Notes under the pieces: generated by a model
Told to the model about the DNA's origin: nothing
The model's database searches: none
Seen by the model: only the letters and a program-made list of their open reading frames with translations
Origin: Gp6-AA40 sp035649395
GTDB taxonomy: Bacteria; Acidobacteriota; Vicinamibacteria; Vicinamibacterales; UBA2999
Assembly (NCBI GenBank): GCA_035649395.1
Contig: DASRJR010000264.1
Coordinates: 1-18,044 of the forward strand
DNA: 18,044 nt
Direction of reading: 5' to 3'
Part shown: in pieces, positions 15,079 through 18,044 of the stretch
How positions within the stretch are numbered: position 1 is the stretch's first letter
Layout: each line of letters opens with the position of its first letter
Made by a program: the position numbers and the translations under genes

Positions 15079-16206
15079 GTGATCCCGCGAGCTGAGGACC
15101 GAGCGTGGATCGCGTGGGCGATGCAGAGGATCAAGGCGGACTTCTGCCGGTCGTCGGACACGCACCTGCTTCCTGTGCGGCTCCCCTCCTTTCCAAGTAT
15201 CCAGTTGTACCTCAAGGACGAATCCACGCACGTGACGGGCAGCCTCAAACATCGGCTCGCGCGTTCGCTGTTCCTGTACGCCCTTACGAACGGCCGATTG
15301 AGAGAAGGTGGCCTCGTCGTGGAAGCGTCATCGGGCAGCACGGCGATCTCAGAGGCCTATTTCGCTCGGCTGCTTCGGCTGCCGTTCGTAGCGGTGATGC
15401 CCGCCTCGACCTCCAAGGAGAAGATCGCCCTGATCGAGGCCGAAGGTGGCCGCTGTCACCTCGTCGACGACTCGAGCAAGGTCTACGAGGTCGCCACCCA
15501 GCTCGCAGAGGAGGCTGGCGGCTGCTACATCGACCAGTTCACGTACGCCGAGCGCGCAACTGATTGGCGAGGGAACAACAACATCGCTGAGACGATCTTC
15601 GCGCAGATGCGCGATGAAACGCATCCGATCCCGACGTGGATCGTTGTCGGCGCAGGAACCGGCGGAACCGCGTCAACGGTCGGCCGCTTCATTCGCTACC
15701 AGGGACATGACACTCGCTTGTGCGTCGTGGACCCTGAGCATTCCGTGACATTCGACTACTTCCGCACCGGTGACCGCTCGCTCACGCTGGGACGTGGCTC
15801 TGGGGTGGAAGGGATTGGACGCCCTCGAGTCGAGCCTTCGTTCATCCGGTCCGTCGTCGATCAGATGATCAAGGTGCCCGACGCCGCGTCATATGCGGCG
15901 ATGCTGTTCCTCCACAAGCTGATGTCCAAACGCGCCGGGCCGTCGAGCGGAACCAATCTCTGGGGCGCGTTCGAACTCATCGCAGACATGGCCGCCGCTG
16001 GCGAAGAGGGCTCGGTGGTCACGTTGATTTGCGATTCGGGCGAACGGTACCTGCAAAGCTACTACAACGATGTGTGGCTTGCGCAGCGCAAGGTCGACCT
16101 GAGGCCGTACCGCCGCCAGCTCCAAACCTTCTACGAGCATGGCGAATGGACGCACCGGCAGCCGCGCGCGCAACCGGCGTACGGTCAGGAAGCAATTCAT
16201 GAGTAG
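15079..16206 (+). CDS. PLP-dependent cysteine synthase family protein, Cds1-like L-cysteine desulfhydrase
   Basis: A fold type II PLP enzyme of about 375 residues. The sequence closely follows what I recall of Mycobacterium tuberculosis Cds1, which cleaves L-cysteine to pyruvate, ammonia and H2S: RSSDTHLL, YLKDESTHVTGSLKHRLARSLF (Schiff-base Lys in GSLKHR), VEASSGSTAISEAYFA, FTYAERATDWRGNNNIAE, VGAGTGGT (phosphate cup), EGIGRPRVEPSF and LICDSGERY. The start is uncertain. In-frame options are ATG 14956, GTG 15079 and ATG 15121, none with a clear Shine-Dalgarno. GTG 15079 is used because family similarity begins about WIAWAMQRIKAD and upstream codons look non-coding. It is followed after 43 bp by the HisKA/REC gene. 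It could instead be a cysteine synthase-like enzyme with other chemistry. Confidence 0.88.
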   Translation: MIPRAEDRAWIAWAMQRIKADFCRSSDTHLLPVRLPSFPSIQLYLKDESTHVTGSLKHRLARSLFLYALTNGRLREGGLVVEASSGSTAISEAYFARLLRLPFVAVMPASTSKEKIALIEAEGGRCHLVDDSSKVYEVATQLAEEAGGCYIDQFTYAERATDWRGNNNIAETIFAQMRDETHPIPTWIVVGAGTGGTASTVGRFIRYQGHDTRLCVVDPEHSVTFDYFRTGDRSLTLGRGSGVEGIGRPRVEPSFIRSVVDQMIKVPDAASYAAMLFLHKLMSKRAGPSSGTNLWGAFELIADMAAAGEEGSVVTLICDSGERYLQSYYNDVWLAQRKVDLRPYRRQLQTFYEHGEWTHRQPRAQPAYGQEAIHE

Positions 16207-16249
16207 CGCGATCGCACCGGCCGATTGCGAATCCGAGCAGTGACGCATC

Positions 16250-17449
16250 ATGGGTGATGTCGCCGCTTTCGTGGCTCACATGCGTCACGACCTCCGATCA
16301 CCGATCAACGCGATCCTCGGCTACAGTCAACTTCTCCTCGAAGAAGGGGACCAATCGTCATTGAGCGTCACGGAGCGCGACGATCTCGGGCGCGTGGCAG
16401 ACTCGGGAAAACAGCTCCTGCGCATTATCAGCGACATCCTGGATCCCGCCGGGATCACGGACGGCGTCGAGGAATATGCTTTCCGGCTGCGACTCGCAAC
16501 GCGTCCTCCGCTTATCGAGGTCCGAGGCTGTATCGAGACGCTGCTCGAGGCGCACGAGCACGCTCCGGTCGGCGACGACCTGCGGCGGATCCATGTCGCG
16601 GCGGCTCGGTTGTCCGAGCTCATAGACAGCGTCGAACACACGTTCCGAGTTCGCGTGGCCACCACTGATGACGCGCCGCAGCTGGTCTCCGTCAGCGCCG
16701 AGGCGATTGAAGCCACGGGCGACGTGGGAAAAGGTGGGGGCTCGATTCTGGTCATCGACGACGAGGAGGCCAACCGAGTTCTGCTCGCTCGCCGGCTGGT
16801 TCGCCAGGGTTACTCGCTCCTCTTCGCCGAAACCGGCGAGGCCGGGTTGGCGACCGCGGCCCGCGAACCGGTCGACGTGATCTTGCTCGACGTCTGGCTG
16901 CCGGGACTCAGCGGCTACGGAGTGCTTGCCAGGCTGAAAAGCGATGAAGCGCTGCGAGAGATTCCGGTCCTGATCATTACCGCTGTGGATGACGCTCAAA
17001 GCGTCACGCGGTGTCTTGCACTCGGCGCCGACGACTATCTCGCCAAACCCTACGATCCAGCGGTGCTCGGCGCGCGCGTTCGTGCGTGCATGGCGAAGAA
17101 GCGTGCCCGCGACTTCGACCTCGCGTATTTGCGAGGCGTGGCCAGAGTCACCGCTGCGGCGCTCGCCGTCGAGTCGGGGCAATTCACCGCCGAGAGTCTC
17201 GACGAGGTCGTGCGGCGGCCCGACGCCCTGGGCAATCTTGCCAGACTCTTCCGGCGGATGGCGATTGAAGTGGCGGCGCGTCAGCGTCGGCTCGAAGACC
17301 AGGTCCAACAACTCACTATCGCCATCGACGAGAGCAAAAAGGCCGCCCAGGTCGACGAGATCACGGAGTCCGACTATTTTCGAGATCTCCAGGCGCGTGC
17401 CCGTCACTTCTCCGCTCGGCGTGCCGCCCGGGGCGGCGATTCCGCCTGA
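16250..17449 (+). CDS. HisKA-REC signalling protein without kinase ATPase domain
   Basis: A 399-residue cytoplasmic protein. Residues 8-66 form a histidine kinase dimerization/phosphoacceptor hairpin with the H-box HMRHDLRSP (phosphoacceptor H13). Residues about 79-133 look like a second, degenerate copy (RLRLATRPPLIEV..., with Leu where His should be). No HATPase_c domain (N, G1, G2 boxes) is present. Residues about 165-285 are a complete receiver domain: D170/D171, phosphoacceptor D214 in LLDVWLPG, T244, K266 in AKPYD. A helical linker leads to a C-terminal tail (346-385) with RRLEDQVQQLTIAIDESKKA and EITESDYFRDL, a motif I recall at the ends of other bacterial signalling proteins. It lies 26 bp before the ParA-like gene and probably acts with it. 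The kinase that would phosphorylate H13 or D214 is not in view. Confidence 0.85.
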   Translation: MGDVAAFVAHMRHDLRSPINAILGYSQLLLEEGDQSSLSVTERDDLGRVADSGKQLLRIISDILDPAGITDGVEEYAFRLRLATRPPLIEVRGCIETLLEAHEHAPVGDDLRRIHVAAARLSELIDSVEHTFRVRVATTDDAPQLVSVSAEAIEATGDVGKGGGSILVIDDEEANRVLLARRLVRQGYSLLFAETGEAGLATAAREPVDVILLDVWLPGLSGYGVLARLKSDEALREIPVLIITAVDDAQSVTRCLALGADDYLAKPYDPAVLGARVRACMAKKRARDFDLAYLRGVARVTAAALAVESGQFTAESLDEVVRRPDALGNLARLFRRMAIEVAARQRRLEDQVQQLTIAIDESKKAAQVDEITESDYFRDLQARARHFSARRAARGGDSA

Positions 17450-17475
17450 CAGAGAACTCTGCAGAAACGACCCCC

Positions 17476-18044
17476 GTGGCGAAGATCATCTCCGTTCACT
17501 CGTACCGCGGCGGCACGGGGAAATCGAATGTCACTGCCAACCTTGCCGTGTGCCTTGCGGCCGCTGGAAAGCGTGTGGCGGTGGTCGACACCGACATCCA
17601 GTCGCCCGGGATCCATATGTTGTTCGGACTCAAGGACACGAGTGAGCGTCGCACGCTCAATGACTACTTGTCGGAACGCTGCCGGGTGGGAGAAACCGCA
17701 GTAGAAGTGACGCCCGATGCGATCAACGAGACCAAAGGACACATCTGGCTGGTCCCGTCCAGCCTCCAGGCTGGCGAGATCGCCAAGGTCCTCCGTGAGG
17801 GGTACAACGTCGGCCTCATGAACGACGGTCTCCAGGATCTCATCGACGAACTCGTGCTCGACTATCTCCTCATCGACACTCACCCGGGTCTGAACGAAGA
17901 GACACTCCTCAGCATCGCGATCTCGGATGTGCTCGTGGTCCTGCTTCGACCCGATCGACAGGACTTCTACGGAACGGCCGTGACCGTGGAAGTGGCTCGG
18001 AAGCTCGAGGTCCGTCAGCTCGTCATGGTGCTCAACAAGGTGCT
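17476..18044 (+). CDS. ParA/MinD-family P-loop ATPase (3' partial, GTG start)
   Basis: The first 189 codons of a ParA/MinD-type ATPase; the gene runs off the window. The GTG at 17476 is used because MAKIISVHSYRGGTGKSN is the family start; there is no clear Shine-Dalgarno. The deviant Walker A reads YRGGTGKS, with Arg11 at the position usually held by the signature lysine and with K16 as the P-loop lysine. Switch I is VVDTDIQSPG and Walker B LLIDTHPG. Further segments are LVPSSLQAGEIAKVLREGYNVGLMNDGLQDL and LNEETLLSIAISD. It appears to be a distinct subfamily, not a chromosome-partition ParA next to parB. Such ATPases dimerize on nucleoid or membrane and position cargo, or gate partner proteins. 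With the HisKA/REC gene 26 bp upstream it probably forms one signalling unit. Confidence 0.88.
   Translation, partial: MAKIISVHSYRGGTGKSNVTANLAVCLAAAGKRVAVVDTDIQSPGIHMLFGLKDTSERRTLNDYLSERCRVGETAVEVTPDAINETKGHIWLVPSSLQAGEIAKVLREGYNVGLMNDGLQDLIDELVLDYLLIDTHPGLNEETLLSIAISDVLVVLLRPDRQDFYGTAVTVEVARKLEVRQLVMVLNKV

Noticed and set aside
14892..15300. Intact tRNA-Cys split by a group I intron in the anticodon loop
   Set aside because: Introns do occur at this position in some bacterial tRNAs, but no matching 5' half (GGCGCCG acceptor strand, D arm) is seen upstream before the PLP enzyme coding sequence.
17450..17461. CAGAGAACTCTG palindrome between the HisKA/REC and ParA-like genes as an operator
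   Set aside because: A 5-bp stem with a 2-base spacer in a 26-bp gap is too short to support a claim on its own.
17404..17883. - strand open frame opposite the ParA-like gene
   Set aside because: The + strand encodes Walker A, switch I and Walker B motifs in order; the antisense frame has no features.

Overview
The window looks like chromosomal DNA of a GC-rich, soil-type bacterium, most likely an acidobacterium of the Vicinamibacteria type. This is inferred from gene families, not from a marker gene. The pointers are a membrane serine/threonine kinase fused to a PD40 propeller, two small secreted DUF6152 proteins, and secreted proteins of unknown function such as one carrying a 'DGKPDLSGLW' motif. 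All of these are abundant in that group.

Layout. Positions 1-2613 (+) hold the end of the kinase, open at the left edge. It converges on a secreted NHL-repeat protein (2651-3943, -). Next is a benzoate/2-aminobenzoate-type CoA ligase (4019-5542, -), transcribed away from a six-gene + strand operon (5697-11960). The 154-bp divergent spacer contains a 43-bp imperfect palindrome. The operon encodes a creatininase-family amidohydrolase, an SDR dehydrogenase, a Rid-family protein, a crotonase-fold protein, an acyl-CoA dehydrogenase, and a fused flavin monooxygenase/old-yellow-enzyme of the 2-aminobenzoyl-CoA monooxygenase/reductase type. Every junction in the operon overlaps by 1-8 bases, so translation is probably coupled. 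With the ligase this reads as an aerobic CoA-thioester route for anthranilate or a related amino/hydroxybenzoate: activation, dearomatization by the fused flavoenzyme, then beta-oxidation-like steps.

Four - strand genes for small secreted proteins follow (11980-14580): two DUF6152 paralogs, a protein with a Gly-rich tail, and a 292-residue protein. All have signal peptides and none has a proven function.

A gene-poor stretch (14581-15078) holds strong hairpins and a 44-base 3' fragment of a tRNA-Cys gene on the - strand. The fragment ends sharply at the anticodon loop, the expected shape of a tRNA-targeted attachment site. To its right, all on +, lie a Cds1-like PLP cysteine desulfhydrase homolog, an unusual signalling protein (HisKA, a degenerate HisKA-like hairpin, REC and a conserved-looking helical tail, with no kinase ATPase domain), and a ParA/MinD-type ATPase cut by the window end and starting at GTG 17476. 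This last group is the best candidate for an undescribed system. It may be the edge of an integrated element, but no integrase is visible in the window.
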